Below are positions 18,477-29,584 of a DNA stretch of 60,850 nt, in pieces. The position numbers and the translations under genes were made by a program. This DNA is from Paracoccaceae bacterium (GTDB lineage: Bacteria; Pseudomonadota; Alphaproteobacteria; Rhodobacterales; Rhodobacteraceae). Below the pieces are notes generated by a model. That model searched no databases. It worked only from the letters and a program-made list of their open reading frames with translations, and was not told the origin of the DNA. Every line of letters starts with the position of its first letter. Position 1 is the stretch's first letter. The stretch is from assembly GCA_030066855.1 (NCBI GenBank), contig JASJAU010000044.1, positions 1 through 60,850 on the forward strand, written 5' to 3'.

Positions 18477-19577
18477 ATGGCTGCCTGTGCCATTACCGAG
18501 CTGACCCTTTCCCATTTCCGGTCGCATCGTCTGACGCGCCTGCGTCCGGACGCGCGTCCGATGGCGATCCACGGGCCGAACGGCGCTGGCAAGACGAACA
18601 TCCTCGAGGCTGTGTCGCTTCTCTCGCCTGGTCGCGGGTTGCGCCGGGCCAAATCCGAAGACTTCGTCCGGCGACCCGAAGCGATCGGATGGAAGGTCTC
18701 GGGAGTCGTTGAGACCGGCGGGCGTCAATACGAAGTTGAAACAGGCGCCGAGCCGGGCGAGCCGCGGGTCGTGCGAATCGACGGCAAGACGTCTCCGCAG
18801 GTCGGACTTGGCCGCGTCGCGCGGGTGGTCTGGCTGGTCCCATCCATGGACCGGCTCTGGATCGAAGGCGCGGAGGGGCGCCGGAGGTTTCTCGACCGGA
18901 TGACAATGAGCTTCACGCCGGAGCACGGCGATGTCGTTCTGGCCTACGAGAAGGCCATGCGCGAGCGGAACCGACTTCTGAAGGACATGGTTCGCGACGA
19001 CCAATGGTACCGTGCGCTGGAGCAGCAGATGGGGGAGGCCGGTGCGGGCATCATGCGGCATCGGCATGCGGCGCTCGCCCGGCTGGCAGAGGCGCAGCTC
19101 GACGCTGAAACGGCTTTTCCCGCCGCCGACCTCGCTCTGACCCATCCCGATGCCGAACTGCCGGAAGATGCCGACGCGCTGAACGCCGCGTTGGCAGGGA
19201 GCCGGAGCGCGGACCTCCGCGCTGGGCGTACCCTGATCGGCCCCCACAGGGTCGACATGACGGCCGTCTACGCCGCCAAAGGCGTTCCGGCGGACCAATG
19301 CTCGACCGGCGAGCAAAAGGCGCTCCTCGTCTCGCTCATCCTCACCAACGCGCGGGCGCTGGCCGAAGATACCGGCGCGCCGCCATTGATCCTTCTGGAC
19401 GAGGTGGCGGCGCATCTTGACGCAAGCCGCCGCGCGGCGCTTTTCGATGAGATCTGCGCGCTCGGTGCACAGGCCTGGATGACCGGAACCGGCCCCGAGC
19501 TATTCACGGACCTGGGCGATCGGGCGCAGTTCTTTGAAATCATGGAAGCCGACGGCGTATCGGAGGTCGCGTTGTGA
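18477..19577 (+). CDS. recF: DNA replication/repair protein RecF
   Basis: 366-residue SMC-like ATPase that helps load RecA at single-strand gaps. Start taken at the ATG at 18477 (MAACAITELTLSHFRSH); a GTG at 18468 is possible. Walker A is GPNGAGKTN (residues 33-41) and the family signature STGEQKALLVSLIL is followed by Walker B PPLILLDEVAAHLD. It follows dnaN by 40 bases and its TGA overlaps the GTG of the LysE-family gene (GTGA). Confidence 0.95.
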   Translation: MAACAITELTLSHFRSHRLTRLRPDARPMAIHGPNGAGKTNILEAVSLLSPGRGLRRAKSEDFVRRPEAIGWKVSGVVETGGRQYEVETGAEPGEPRVVRIDGKTSPQVGLGRVARVVWLVPSMDRLWIEGAEGRRRFLDRMTMSFTPEHGDVVLAYEKAMRERNRLLKDMVRDDQWYRALEQQMGEAGAGIMRHRHAALARLAEAQLDAETAFPAADLALTHPDAELPEDADALNAALAGSRSADLRAGRTLIGPHRVDMTAVYAAKGVPADQCSTGEQKALLVSLILTNARALAEDTGAPPLILLDEVAAHLDASRRAALFDEICALGAQAWMTGTGPELFTDLGDRAQFFEIMEADGVSEVAL

Positions 19578-20194
19578 CGATTACAGTGGCCGATGCCGGG
19601 CTTTACGCCTTCGCGCTTCTTATCCTTTTCCTGACGCCGGGTCCGGTCTGGGTCGCCCTCACAGCCCGCGCTCTGTCGGGGGGCTTTCGTGCCGCCTGGC
19701 CGCTGGCCTTCGGAGTGGTGGTCGGCGACGTCCTGTGGCCGCTTCTGGCGGTTCTGGGGGTCTCCTGGCTCGTCAGCCAGTTCGCGGATTTCATGACGGT
19801 CCTGCGCTGGGTCGCGTCGATCACCTTCCTGGTGATGGGCTGGCTCCTGATCCGAAACGCCGACAAGTCAATCGCGAACGACGCCCGGCTCACGCGACCC
19901 GGCATGTGGGCCGGGTTCCTCGCAGGCGTGGCGGTCATATTGGGGAACCCCAAGGCGATCCTGTTCTACATGGGCGTTCTTCCGGGCTTCTTTGATCTGA
20001 CCAAACTCACGGTGCCCGACATCGCCCTGATCTGCTTTCTGTCCTTCGTGGTACCTCTCCTTGGAAATCTCTCGCTGGCGGTCTTTCTGGACCGGGCGAG
20101 GCGCCTGTTAACCTCGCCGAAAGCGCTCCGAAGAACCAACATCGTCTCAGGCGTTTTGCTGATGGGTGTCGGGGTGGTGATTCCGCTATCCTGA
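19574..20194 (+). CDS. LysE family translocator
   Basis: 206-residue integral membrane protein of the LysE/RhtB exporter family, with about six hydrophobic segments and the N-terminal family motif LFLTPGPVWVALTARALSGG. It would export an amino acid or derivative across the inner membrane. The GTG start overlaps the recF stop, so it is translationally coupled to a DNA repair gene and sits between recF and gyrB. The substrate is unknown. Confidence 0.85.
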   Translation: MTITVADAGLYAFALLILFLTPGPVWVALTARALSGGFRAAWPLAFGVVVGDVLWPLLAVLGVSWLVSQFADFMTVLRWVASITFLVMGWLLIRNADKSIANDARLTRPGMWAGFLAGVAVILGNPKAILFYMGVLPGFFDLTKLTVPDIALICFLSFVVPLLGNLSLAVFLDRARRLLTSPKALRRTNIVSGVLLMGVGVVIPLS

Positions 20195-20253
20195 CCCACC
20201 GGCGGCCACCCTTGAGAAAGGCGCGAGCGTATACCAAATATTGTGTCTCAGGC

Positions 20254-20282
20254 GTGACATTCCCCCCAGAAACGCCTATAAA
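20254..20282 (+). promoter_or_regulatory. Sigma-70-type promoter for gyrB
   Basis: GTGACA (20254-20259), exactly 17 bases, then TATAAA (20277-20282) forms a strong -35/-10 pair. Transcription would start near 20289, giving a leader of about 20 bases that contains the AAGGAAAG ribosome-binding site before the gyrB ATG at 20311. Confidence 0.65.
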
Positions 20283-20292
20283 ATCAGCGTAA

Positions 20293-22728
<2,436 letters not shown>

Positions 22729-22734
22729 GCCGGG

Positions 22735-24522
22735 TCAGCGCCCGCTCGCATAGGCCTGCATCAAGCGCGGCGTCGCCGCCGCCTTCAGGAGGCCGTCAGG
22801 ACTCCTGCTCGCCGCCGTCAGGCGCCCGATGGACCACGGCTCCGCAACCGTCACATCATGGCCCCGCGCCTTCAGCGCGTCGATCGCGGTCTCCCCGAAT
22901 GCAGGCTCGACCATCAGATATCCGGTCTGAACCGCGCGGGGGTAGAAAGACGACTGGAAATGACCGGTGTGGAAGAGGGGCGCGTCGATCGCTTCCTGCA
23001 GGTTCATGCCGCCATGGATCAGTCGAAGCAGGTAGATGAGCTGCCATTGATCCTGCTGATCGCCGCCGGGCGTGCCGAAGGCGTACTCGGTTCCGTCCGG
23101 CGCGGTGGCCATGGTCGGCGACAAAGTCGTTCGCGGCCGCCGTCCTGGCGCGAGCGAGGTCGGAAGCCCCGGTTCGAGCCAGAACATCTGCGCCCTTGTG
23201 TTCAGAGCCATTCCGAGGCCCGGCACGACAGGCGACGATTGGAGCCAGCCGCCAGACGGGGTCGCCGAAACGGAGTTGCCCCATTGGTCGATAACATCGA
23301 CGTGGACGGTGTCGCCGCGCCTTTCGGTCAGATGCGCCATTGTCGGCTCCGCCCCGGTGGCGGGCTCGCGCTTGGCGCCTTCGACGGCTCGGGCGATGGC
23401 CGATTCCGCAAGATGCGCGAACCCATCGATCACGCCCGGCCGCTGGGCCAGCGATGCGGTCTCGCCGATGAGCGACCGTCGCGCGTCGGCGTAGGCGGGG
23501 GAGATGAGGGTCTCGGTCGGGATTTCAGAGGCCGCCGGATCACCGTAGTAGGCCTCGCGGTCGGCATAGGAGAGCTTCTTGGTTTCCGTCACGGTGTGAA
23601 CGAAGCGCTCCCCGAAGAGGTCCATCTCGCCGACGCCGCTCCCCTCAAGCAATCGAAGCGATTGCAGCAGGACCGGTCCTTGCGACCAGAACCCCGCCTT
23701 GAACACCTCCCAGCCCTCGTAGGTCGTCGAAACCGGCGCCTCATAACTGGGCCGCCATGCCGCGAGGTCGTCGCCCGAGAGAACGCCTTTGCGGCGCTCT
23801 CCCGTCGCATCGGCGACCTCCGCGTCCCGAACCCAGCGATCAATCGCCTCGGCGATGAAACCCCGGTAGAAAACCTCTGTCGCCCGGTCGATCTGCGCGT
23901 CCCGCCCTCGCGCCACTTCGGCTTCCGTCAGAAGCCGCTCCCAGGTGTCGGCAAGGACGGGGTTTCGCATCATGGCGCCGGCCGCCGGCGCCTGACCGCC
24001 CGGGCACCAGGTCTCGAACGAGGTTGGCCATTCGTCGAGGAAGAAGTCTCGCAGGCCTAAAATGAACTCGGACACGCGCGGCAGCGCCGGGTGGCCCTGT
24101 CCCGCGTAGAAGATGGCCGGTTCCAGGATCTCCCGAAGCGGCAGCCTGCCGTGATCTCGCAGGAGCGTCATCCAGGCGCCGAACGCGCCAGGCACGACGG
24201 TCGGGAGCAGGCCCGAGCTTGGGATCAGCTCAAGCCCCTCGGCGCGGTAATGCTCGATCGTTGCCTTTGCGGGCGCCACGCCCTGCCCGCAGAGGACTTG
24301 AGGCGCGTCGGCGCCAGCCGCCCGGTAAAGGAGCGACAAGTCGCCAAGTGGACCATTCAGGTGCGGCTCCACGACCTGAAGCGCGAAGGCCGTTCCTGCT
24401 GCCGCGTCGGCTGCGGTCCCGCCCTGCTCCAGAAGCTTCATGCCAACCGCAGACCCGATCCAATGAGTCGAGGCCACGACCCCGAAGGCGCCCTGGATTT
24501 CTGGTCTGGTGGTGAATGTCAT
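22735..24522 (-). CDS. Gamma-glutamyltransferase family protein
   Basis: 595-residue N-terminal-nucleophile hydrolase. The self-processing site reads RRGDTVHVDVIDQWGNSVSA, where the Thr after GD is the expected nucleophile exposed on cleavage. VVASTHWIGSAVGMKLLEQGG and TAADAAAGTAFALQVVEP near the start are family landmarks. No signal peptide is visible, so this is a cytoplasmic member of the GGT-like/acylase branch rather than the periplasmic glutathione-degrading enzyme. It diverges from the MBL-fold hydrolase gene. The substrate is probably a gamma-glutamyl or related amide, but not defined. Confidence 0.87.
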   Translation of the reverse strand: MTFTTRPEIQGAFGVVASTHWIGSAVGMKLLEQGGTAADAAAGTAFALQVVEPHLNGPLGDLSLLYRAAGADAPQVLCGQGVAPAKATIEHYRAEGLELIPSSGLLPTVVPGAFGAWMTLLRDHGRLPLREILEPAIFYAGQGHPALPRVSEFILGLRDFFLDEWPTSFETWCPGGQAPAAGAMMRNPVLADTWERLLTEAEVARGRDAQIDRATEVFYRGFIAEAIDRWVRDAEVADATGERRKGVLSGDDLAAWRPSYEAPVSTTYEGWEVFKAGFWSQGPVLLQSLRLLEGSGVGEMDLFGERFVHTVTETKKLSYADREAYYGDPAASEIPTETLISPAYADARRSLIGETASLAQRPGVIDGFAHLAESAIARAVEGAKREPATGAEPTMAHLTERRGDTVHVDVIDQWGNSVSATPSGGWLQSSPVVPGLGMALNTRAQMFWLEPGLPTSLAPGRRPRTTLSPTMATAPDGTEYAFGTPGGDQQDQWQLIYLLRLIHGGMNLQEAIDAPLFHTGHFQSSFYPRAVQTGYLMVEPAFGETAIDALKARGHDVTVAEPWSIGRLTAASRSPDGLLKAAATPRLMQAYASGR

Positions 24523-24641
24523 TTGGTCGTTTGCTTGCCCTCAGGCGTGGTGGTCCCGAGCAAGATAGGGGCGGGCGGGCCGAAGGAAAACCAAACCGTA
24601 GGCCGCCTTGCCACCTCGCAGATTTCCGCGAAAGATGCGCT

Positions 24642-25514
24642 ATGTCCACGACCCATCCCGCAACCGTTCATCTGCTCGGAGTCAAAGGCGGCCCCGCTAT
24701 TCGCCCCGGCTCGCACATGCCGACCTCGGTTCTGGTGCGGATCGGGGGGAAGACCATTCTTGTCGATGCGGGCCTCGGCGCGGCGCGCGGTGTCTGCGAC
24801 GCGGGCGTTGCGCTTCCCGAGATCGACCTGATCCTGATCACGCACCTTCATTCGGACCATTACCTCGAACTCGGGCCGCTCCTGCACACTACCTGGACGG
24901 CGGGTCTCTCTAAGACCATTCCGTTGATCGGGCCGGAGGGTTTGGACGACTACTGGCGACATTTCCTGCGTTCCATGGCGTTCGACATCGAGCTGCGGAT
25001 CCGGGACGAGGGCCGGAACGATCTGACGGGCTGCGCGGACATATCCGTCCTGCGTGAGGGCGCGGTCTGGTCCGAGGGCGGGCTTACCATCCGCGCGATG
25101 CGAAACGTTCATCCGCCGATCGAGGACTCTTTCGCCCTGCGCATCGAAGCGGAGGGTCGGAGTGTCGTGATCTCGGGCGACACCGCTCCCATGGACGCCA
25201 TGGTGGAGTTCGCGCGGGGCGCGGATGTGCTGGTGCATGAGGCGATGCTGACGGACGGGGTTGAGGCGGTGATCGCGAAGACGCCGAACGGTGACGATCG
25301 CCTGCGGACCCATATCCTGCGAAGCCACTCAGCTGCGGAGGAGGTGGGGCGGATCGCGCGTGAGGCGGAGGTCGGGCATCTCGCGTTGAACCACCTCTTG
25401 CCTGACGGGCTGCCCGGGTTCAGCGAAACGGACTGGGAGCGGGCCGTGCGAGAGCACTGGAGCGGTCCGCTGACAATCGGGCGCGATGGCGTGACGATTC
25501 GGATCGACGGCTAG
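24642..25514 (+). CDS. MBL-fold metallohydrolase (RNase Z/arylsulfatase-like)
   Basis: 290 residues from the ATG at 24642; an open extension to 24516 has no homology. The metal-binding motif is HLHSDH at residues 68-73, followed by a further ligand Asp in ISGDTAPMD and His in [10 protein letters not shown]. The overall layout (early [10 protein letters not shown], metal motif, SGDT, late His) is that of the RNase Z-like/AtsA branch, which covers hydrolysis of phosphodiesters, lactones or sulfate esters. The gene diverges from the GGT-like gene and its stop overlaps that of trhO on the other strand by 4 bases. Confidence 0.85.
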   Translation: MSTTHPATVHLLGVKGGPAIRPGSHMPTSVLVRIGGKTILVDAGLGAARGVCDAGVALPEIDLILITHLHSDHYLELGPLLHTTWTAGLSKTIPLIGPEGLDDYWRHFLRSMAFDIELRIRDEGRNDLTGCADISVLREGAVWSEGGLTIRAMRNVHPPIEDSFALRIEAEGRSVVISGDTAPMDAMVEFARGADVLVHEAMLTDGVEAVIAKTPNGDDRLRTHILRSHSAAEEVGRIAREAEVGHLALNHLLPDGLPGFSETDWERAVREHWSGPLTIGRDGVTIRIDG

Positions 25515-26413
25515 CTGCCGAAATGATCCTCGCCCCGCGCCTCAGCCAGTTCGACCTGCCTCTGGCGCTCGCGAAAGCGTTTGCGGTCGGCGTCCGAGTA
25601 AGTGCCGATGCAGGCCGCGCAGGAAACCCCTTCCTCAAAGTCGGGATGGGCTAGGTCTTCTGGAGCCAAAGGCCGGCGGCAGGCGTGGCAGAGGACGTGC
25701 CTTCCCTCTTTCAGTCCATGGCCGACGGCTACGCGCTGGTCGAAAACGAAACATTCGCCGCGCCAGAGGCTCTCGGATTCGGGTATGGATTCCAGATACT
25801 TCAGGATCCCGCCCTTGAGATGAAACACTTCCTCGACGCCCTGGCCGATCAGCCAGTTCGTCGCCTTTTCGCAGCGGATGCCGCCGGTGCAGAACATAGC
25901 GATCTTCTTGCCGGTGAAGCCTTCGGAATTGGCCTTCCACCAGTCGGGAAAGGCTCCAAAGCTTTGGGTCTTGGGGTCGATGGCGCCGGCGAAGGTGCCG
26001 ATGGCGACTTCGTAATCGTTGCGGGTGTCGATGACGGCGACATCCGGGTCGCTGATCAGGGCATTCCAATCCTCGGGCGCGATATAGGCGCCGACCGACG
26101 CGCGCGGATCGACGTCCGGCTGGCCCATGGTCACGATCTCGCGCTTCAGACGCACCTTGAGCCGGCCGAACGGCATTGCCTCCGCCGCGCTTTCCTTCCA
26201 CTCCAGATCGGCGCATCCCGGCAGGGTGCGGATGTGGGCGAGGACCGTGTCGACCCCCTCGCGCGTCCCCGCGATGGTGCCGTTAATCCCCTCGCCGGCG
26301 AGGAGGATCGTGCCCTTAACACCTTGCCCGCAGGCGATTTTCGCGAGCGGATCCTTGAGCACGGCAGGATCGCTGAAGGTGGTGAACTTGTAGAAAGCGG
26401 CGACGGTGAGCAT
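25511..26413 (-). CDS. trhO: tRNA uridine(34) hydroxylase TrhO (rhodanese-related)
   Basis: 300-residue YceA/TrhO protein, which makes 5-hydroxyuridine at tRNA position 34 with molecular oxygen. The N-terminal domain has [17 protein letters not shown], the rhodanese domain has [15 protein letters not shown], and the active loop is [13 protein letters not shown]. The C-terminus carries Cys pairs ([14 protein letters not shown]) as in the family. It converges with the MBL gene (4-base overlap of stops) and diverges from pncA. Confidence 0.92.
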   Translation of the reverse strand: MLTVAAFYKFTTFSDPAVLKDPLAKIACGQGVKGTILLAGEGINGTIAGTREGVDTVLAHIRTLPGCADLEWKESAAEAMPFGRLKVRLKREIVTMGQPDVDPRASVGAYIAPEDWNALISDPDVAVIDTRNDYEVAIGTFAGAIDPKTQSFGAFPDWWKANSEGFTGKKIAMFCTGGIRCEKATNWLIGQGVEEVFHLKGGILKYLESIPESESLWRGECFVFDQRVAVGHGLKEGRHVLCHACRRPLAPEDLAHPDFEEGVSCAACIGTYSDADRKRFRERQRQVELAEARGEDHFGS

Positions 26414-26510
26414 GGCTTTCGGGCTTAGGCCATCGGCCCGGATCTCTCAAGTCCGCCGGTTGACCCGGTGAGCGGCCGCGACTACGCAAACGGCAAAAGG
26501 AGACCCGCCC

Positions 26511-27116
26511 ATGCGCCCGGCTAATGAAGCGATCCTCGTCATCGACGTCCAGAACGACTTCTGCCCCGGCGGTGCGCTGGCGGTGGCCGGTGGGGACGAG
26601 ATCGTCGCCCCGATCAACGCGCTTGTCCCGGAGTTTCCCGTGCGGGTTTTCACCCAGGACTGGCACCCGGCGAACCATATGAGCTTCGCCTCCCAGCATG
26701 AGGGCAAAGACCCGTTTTCATTGACGGAGATGCGCTACGGGCCGCAGGTTCTCTGGCCGGACCACTGCATCATCGGATCGGAAGGCGCTGCCTTTCATCC
26801 GAAGCTCGACACGCGTACCGCCGATCTCGTGATCCGCAAAGGGTTCCGGCGTGAGATCGACAGCTATTCGGCCTTTTTCGAGAACGACCATGAGACGCCG
26901 ACAGGACTTGAAGGCTACCTTCGGACCCGGGGCGTGGAGCGGGTCGCTCTGGTCGGGCTCGCGACCGATTTCTGCGTAAACTACTCGGCGGTGGACGCCG
27001 CTCGGCTCGGGTTCAAGGTGACGGTGATCGAAAGCCTCTGCCGGGCGATCGACATGGACGGCTCGCTCGCAGCCGCCCGGCAAGGGATGTCGGATGTGGG
27101 TGTCGCGCTCGCCTGA
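26511..27116 (+). CDS. pncA: Nicotinamidase/pyrazinamidase PncA
   Basis: 201-residue isochorismatase-fold amidase that converts nicotinamide to nicotinate in NAD salvage. The catalytic triad can be read: Asp in LVIDVQNDFCPGG, Lys in VIRKGFRRE and the nucleophilic Cys in LATDFCVNYSA. The metal-binding Asp-x-His is in TQDWHPANH. It is monocistronic, divergent from trhO, with a clear AAAAGGAG ribosome-binding site. Confidence 0.93.
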   Translation: MRPANEAILVIDVQNDFCPGGALAVAGGDEIVAPINALVPEFPVRVFTQDWHPANHMSFASQHEGKDPFSLTEMRYGPQVLWPDHCIIGSEGAAFHPKLDTRTADLVIRKGFRREIDSYSAFFENDHETPTGLEGYLRTRGVERVALVGLATDFCVNYSAVDAARLGFKVTVIESLCRAIDMDGSLAAARQGMSDVGVALA

Positions 27117-27194
27117 CCGGTCTTTTGCTTTGCGTTGATGCCCGCGTCCCTCCGCCCGATAACGTTCAGTTCCGGAAAAGGGGAGGGCGGCGCG

Positions 27195-28313
27195 ATGGCT
27201 GCGTCGGGCGGATCTAAGGGCCGGGTCTACTAAGTTCAACGGCTTCGCGTGCTGCTGACAGCCTTCGTCGTCGCGGACCATGCGGTGGAGCCCCACGTGC
27301 CGGTCGGCGGCGGAGTCTGGAATGCGATCGTCAATGATCCAGCGCGGAGCGATCTGCTTCTGACGCTCTTCGTGTTCAACCGGACCTTCTTCATTGGGTT
27401 CTTCTTTTTGATCTCGGCCTATTTCCTCGACGCCAGCCTGGCGCGGCACGGCGCCTGGGGCGTGGTCGGAAACCGTCTGATCCGGCTCGGCATCCCCATG
27501 GTCGTGATCGTCGTCTTCGTTTTCGGGTCTATCGGGTACGCCCTCTATGGCGAGGGCTTGGGGTACTTCGAGTTCCTGTTCCAGTACATTCGAAACGGCA
27601 ATGCCGAGTTCGGCCATCTCTGGTTCATCGCGCATCTTCTGGTCTATGTGCTGCTTTACGTTCTGCTCCGCGCTCTGGTCCCGCGCCTTGGCGCCCTCGG
27701 CGCCGACGCCGAGCCCCCCGGACATGTTGCGATCCTGATCTACGTGCTGGCGGTCGGCGCGGTCATGGCGGCGGTCCGGCAGGTCTGGCCGATCGACACC
27801 TGGGTCAGGTTCTTTGGGCTGTTCAAAGGCGAGCCCGCGGATATGCCGTTCTACGCCTCGCTTTTCACCATTGGTCTGCTCGCGGGCCGCGCGAACTGGT
27901 TCGACCGCATCCAGACGCGGATCGCGGTTCCCTGGTTCATTGCGGCGACGGCCGTCTTCGCGACGCTCGCCTATCTGGACACGACCCAGCTGGCGCAGCC
28001 CGGCACCATGACCGCGAAGATTGCCTGGGCGTTCCTGGAGCCGCTGGTCGGCGTTGGCGTGATCCTCGGGTTGATCGTCTTCTTCCGGCGCTTCGTCTCC
28101 GCATCGGGCACGGTGTTGCGCTCCATCGAGGGCAATATCTACGGCATCTACCTGATCCACTTGTTCGTCGTGATCGGCCTTCAGGTCGCGCTGGCCGGCG
28201 TCGGCATGCCGGCGCTTGCCAAGTTCGCTCTCGTCCTTATCGGCACGCACCTTATCTCGTATCCGGTCATCGCTCTTTTGCGGCGCGTTCCGGGCGTCCC
28301 GGTAGTGATCTGA
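27195..28313 (+). pseudogene. Acyltransferase 3 family membrane protein, early in-frame TAA
   Basis: An ATG at 27195 is preceded by a strong ribosome-binding site (AGGGGAGGG), but codon 13 (27231-27233) is TAA, in the stretch GRVY-stop-VQRLRVLLTAFVVADHA. Family members read YY followed by three residues and LRV at this point, so the TAA replaces a conserved Tyr. After the stop the frame is intact to 28313 with about ten hydrophobic segments and a C-terminal IEGNIYGIYLIHLFVVIG, normal for the family. Translation might restart at GTG 27249, which has no ribosome-binding site and would lose the start of the first helix. Members acylate glycans or lipids at the inner membrane. Confidence 0.75.
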
Positions 28314-28456
28314 GCCTTCTCGTCGGTTCCAGAGCGCTTTCAGACTGAAAGACAAGATCTCCGGTCGATCACTTTGTGGTTGGCCAGGCGGTTGAGGAAT
28401 TGAGCCGCGGTCCGTTCCAAGCGATGATTGCCGCGTTGGGCGGCGCGAGGATCAGA

Positions 28457-29575
28457 ATGACCGGGCTTAGGTGTTGTTTCAGTCTTCTTTTCTTCGCCAC
28501 GGCCATGAGCGTGAGCGCGGCGGAGTACCGGATTGAGGCGCGTCCCGGCGCGCTCCAGGCGTTCATCGACTCCGGCAGGCTCTCCGCCGGCGATCGGGTC
28601 GTGCTGGGCCCGGGCCGGCACGGCGGGCTGACCATCAACGGTCGGACCTTCTCCCGTCCTGTCACGCTCGTGGCTGCGGAGGGCGCCCGCCCTGTGCTGG
28701 ACCGGCTGCAGATGCGTGGCGCGTCCGGATGGAGTTTTGAGGGTCTGGCGGTGACGCCCGCCGCCCTGGGCGGAAAGGGCCGTTTCCTGGTGGACATCCA
28801 GACATCCGATCGGGTCGCGTTCGATGGAGTCTCGGTCGCGACGGCTGACAGTACGTCGCGCTGGAGCGCCGGCAAATGGCGCGAAAACGTTCGCTCCGGC
28901 ATGTTTCTGGCCGGTCGCGACATCACGGTGCGGAACAGCGAAATCCGCAATGTCAGGCACGGGATCGTGGCGCGCAGCGACGGGGCGCGGATCGAAGGCA
29001 ATGTCATCGAGAACTTCAGCGGGGACGGCATCCGCGCGCTCGGCGACAACTCGATCTATCGCGGGAACGCCATTCGGACCTGCGTCGGGACCGGTGACGG
29101 AAACCACGACGACGGCATCCAATCTTGGTCCGAGGACGCGAAGGGCCGCCCGGGCCGGGGCGTCGTGCGCAACGTGCGGATCGAGAACAACGTGATCCAG
29201 AACGGCAATCATCGGCTGGCCTGCAAGCTCCAGGGCATTGGTCTCTTCGACGGGATCTATGCCGACTGGACGATCCGCCGCAACGTCGTGATCGTCGATC
29301 ACTGGCACGGCATCACCGTCATGGGTGGCGCGCGCGTCCGCATCGAAGACAATATCGTCGTCGATGCGAACAAGGCGCGGCCGGGGCCGCCCTGGATCAC
29401 GATCACGGCGCACAAAAACGGCACCAAATCAAAGAACAGCGTGATCTCGGGGAATGTGACGCAACCCTGGTCCGGTGGCGGCAACCGCAAGTTCAAGCAG
29501 CCGCAGCCGGGGGTTCGGTCGAGCGGAAACCGGGTTGTCGAGACGGCTGAGGCGGGGCTGAGGCTGCGCCGGTAG
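28457..29575 (+). CDS. Exported right-handed parallel beta-helix protein
   Basis: 372 residues from the ATG at 28457, chosen because a signal peptide follows it (CCFSLLFFATAMSVSAAEY). The rest is a series of beta-helix rungs with repeating Ile/Val and Asn ladders (ITVRNSEIRNVRHGIVAR, ARIEGNVIENFSGDGI, VRIENNVIQNGNH), as in pectate-lyase-like and alginate-epimerase-like folds. It contains acidic and His residues in DGNHDDGIQS and DHWHGITVMGG that could form an active site. It would act on a polysaccharide in the periplasm or outside the cell. It follows the interrupted acyltransferase gene by about 140 bases. No specific activity is assigned. Confidence 0.75.
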   Translation: MTGLRCCFSLLFFATAMSVSAAEYRIEARPGALQAFIDSGRLSAGDRVVLGPGRHGGLTINGRTFSRPVTLVAAEGARPVLDRLQMRGASGWSFEGLAVTPAALGGKGRFLVDIQTSDRVAFDGVSVATADSTSRWSAGKWRENVRSGMFLAGRDITVRNSEIRNVRHGIVARSDGARIEGNVIENFSGDGIRALGDNSIYRGNAIRTCVGTGDGNHDDGIQSWSEDAKGRPGRGVVRNVRIENNVIQNGNHRLACKLQGIGLFDGIYADWTIRRNVVIVDHWHGITVMGGARVRIEDNIVVDANKARPGPPWITITAHKNGTKSKNSVISGNVTQPWSGGGNRKFKQPQPGVRSSGNRVVETAEAGLRLRR

Positions 29576-29584
29576 CCGGCACGC

